Origin: Chitinophagales bacterium
GTDB taxonomy: Bacteria > Bacteroidota > Bacteroidia > Chitinophagales > CAIODY01
NCBI GenBank assembly: GCA_947449695.1
Contig: CANFST010000005.1
Span: 1 to 64,000, forward strand
Direction of reading: 5' to 3'
Length of the DNA stretch: 64,000 nt
The number at the start of each line of letters is the position of its first letter. The stretch's first letter is position 1. The notes beneath the pieces are model-generated. The model was not told the origin of the DNA. It did no database searches and saw only the letters and a list, made by a program, of their open reading frames with translations. Positions 63,461 through 64,000 of the stretch are shown in pieces. The translations under genes and the position numbers were made by a program.

Positions 63461-63745
63461 AAGAGTATTGTTGTGATGAATGTTTAAAAATGTAATATTG
63501 ATTGCTCCATCACCATTTCTTTTCAATACCTCTTCACGAAGTTTATCTAAATTCTTCTTTGAATTATCTGATATGGTGCCGATACTAATTAATCCAATTT
63601 CTTTGTAAGGTTGTGTGGGCTTTTCGGTGAAATATAATTTTACTTTTTCATTGGTATTATTGACATCAGAAACACTTATGAATTGTGTATCGAAGCAAGA
63701 TGAGAAAACCAATAGCATGGTGGTGATGAGCATAAAATTTTTCAT
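63431..63745 (-). CDS. Small lipoprotein of unknown function
   Basis: 104 residues. Lipobox VFSSCFD (Cys at about 17) gives a mature lipoprotein of about 88 residues. It contains VKLYFTEKPTQPYKEIGLISIG, reminiscent of small Bacteroidota lipoproteins in which a KPxxPYxxIG strand precedes a helix (KKNLDKLREEVLKRNGDGAINI), a pattern also seen in the YbjQ/DUF74-like heavy-metal-binding fold. I do not assign a function. Its last 10 codons overlap the end of the convergent aminotransferase gene. Confidence 0.7.
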   Translation of the reverse strand: MKNFMLITTMLLVFSSCFDTQFISVSDVNNTNEKVKLYFTEKPTQPYKEIGLISIGTISDNSKKNLDKLREEVLKRNGDGAINITFLNIHHNNTLSAVVIKFVQ

Positions 63746-63883
63746 GATAAAATGATTTTGATGAATTAGTACTTCAAAATTATTTTACAGGAATCATAAT
63801 GAAATTCAATTAACACCAATTTAAGACATACATTTTCTTAATCCTAAAGTGTGTTAGGTTTAGGGAAATATTTTTTTAAAAAC

Positions 63884-64000
63884 TTATTTTGGCTTCTGAA
63901 TTAAATAATAACCAGTAGTCATGTTCAAAATTTTGAATGGAATTTTAATGAAATTTCTTGGGTAAAATAAATCGGCAATCACCACCCCATTTTGTTTACA
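63884..64000 (-). CDS. 3' end of an unidentified gene
   Basis: On the minus strand the frame entering from the right edge is open for 38 codons and ends at TAA (63884-63886), with the terminal sequence GVVIADLFYPRNFIKIPFKI...GYYLIQKPK. The window edge removes the start. Too short to identify. Its composition is like that of neighbouring genes. Confidence 0.55.
   Translation of the reverse strand, partial: CKQNGVVIADLFYPRNFIKIPFKILNMTTGYYLIQKPK

Noticed and set aside
63820-63870. Hairpin CCTAAA/TTTAGG as terminator of the partial gene
   Set aside because: Short stem, and no T run follows on the minus strand.

Overview
The window looks like a chromosomal segment of an AT-rich member of the Bacteroidota, probably a Chitinophagales-type organism. 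The clues are a full-length SprA (type IX secretion translocon), two secreted proteins with type IX C-terminal sorting domains, a SusC/SusD pair, many OmpA/TonB-like outer-membrane barrels, few Shine-Dalgarno sequences, and promoter elements of the Bacteroidota type (TTTG, about 20 nt, TAnnTTTG). The lineage is inferred from gene content only. No tRNA, rRNA, CRISPR array, prophage or insertion sequence was seen.

Layout. 1-2.9 kb (minus): a truncated persulfide dioxygenase/rhodanese-type MBL protein and a histidine kinase/OmpR-type regulator pair. 3.2-11.4 kb: a T9SS-sorted propeller protein, a Kup potassium transporter, an Nfu Fe-S scaffold, tRNA 2-selenouridine synthase, an SRPBCC protein, and a Sco/DUF420 pair typical of cytochrome oxidase assembly. 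11.4-16.7 kb: a tightly packed plus-strand cluster of pyrD, a DUF4292 lipoprotein, an EnvC-like factor, enoyl-CoA hydratase, thyA and folA. 16.7-24.2 kb: two divergent secreted unknowns and a SusC/SusD/lipoprotein uptake operon closed by a strong terminator.

24.3-40.3 kb: one long plus-strand run of an M1 metallopeptidase, a catalytic M16 peptidase, arfB, an M16 partner lacking the zinc motif, sprA and priA. 40.3-49.7 kb: mainly minus-strand envelope genes, namely a TolB-propeller/outer-membrane-barrel protein with a small exported partner, and a TPR protein paired with a plugless TonB-type barrel; a plus-strand MBL hydrolase lies between them. 49.9-52.1 kb: a rhodanese gene broken by an in-frame TAG, then two kynurenine-pathway genes (3-hydroxyanthranilate dioxygenase and ACMS decarboxylase). 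52.1-57.1 kb: a VWA-like membrane protein, a small barrel, an F420-type NADP-binding protein, a thioredoxin and PaaD. 57.1-64 kb: acyl-CoA dehydrogenase, a large PKD/SdrD-type T9SS-sorted adhesin-like protein, MtgA, an aminotransferase class IV, a lipoprotein, and the 3' end of a further gene.

Recurrent non-coding structure: TAnnTTTG promoter boxes sit very close to start codons and create false TTG starts in the ORF track. A 9-bp-period repeat occurs immediately upstream of two unrelated genes. Several terminators share a GGCGAAC-type stem. A compositionally distinct island with two stem-loops lies at 3.05-3.18 kb. I did not find a clearly new defence or mobile system. The least explained items are the nested arfB between two M16 subunits, the TolB-like pseudo-peptidase barrel, the TPR/barrel pair, the duplicated-domain exported protein, and the structured repeats.
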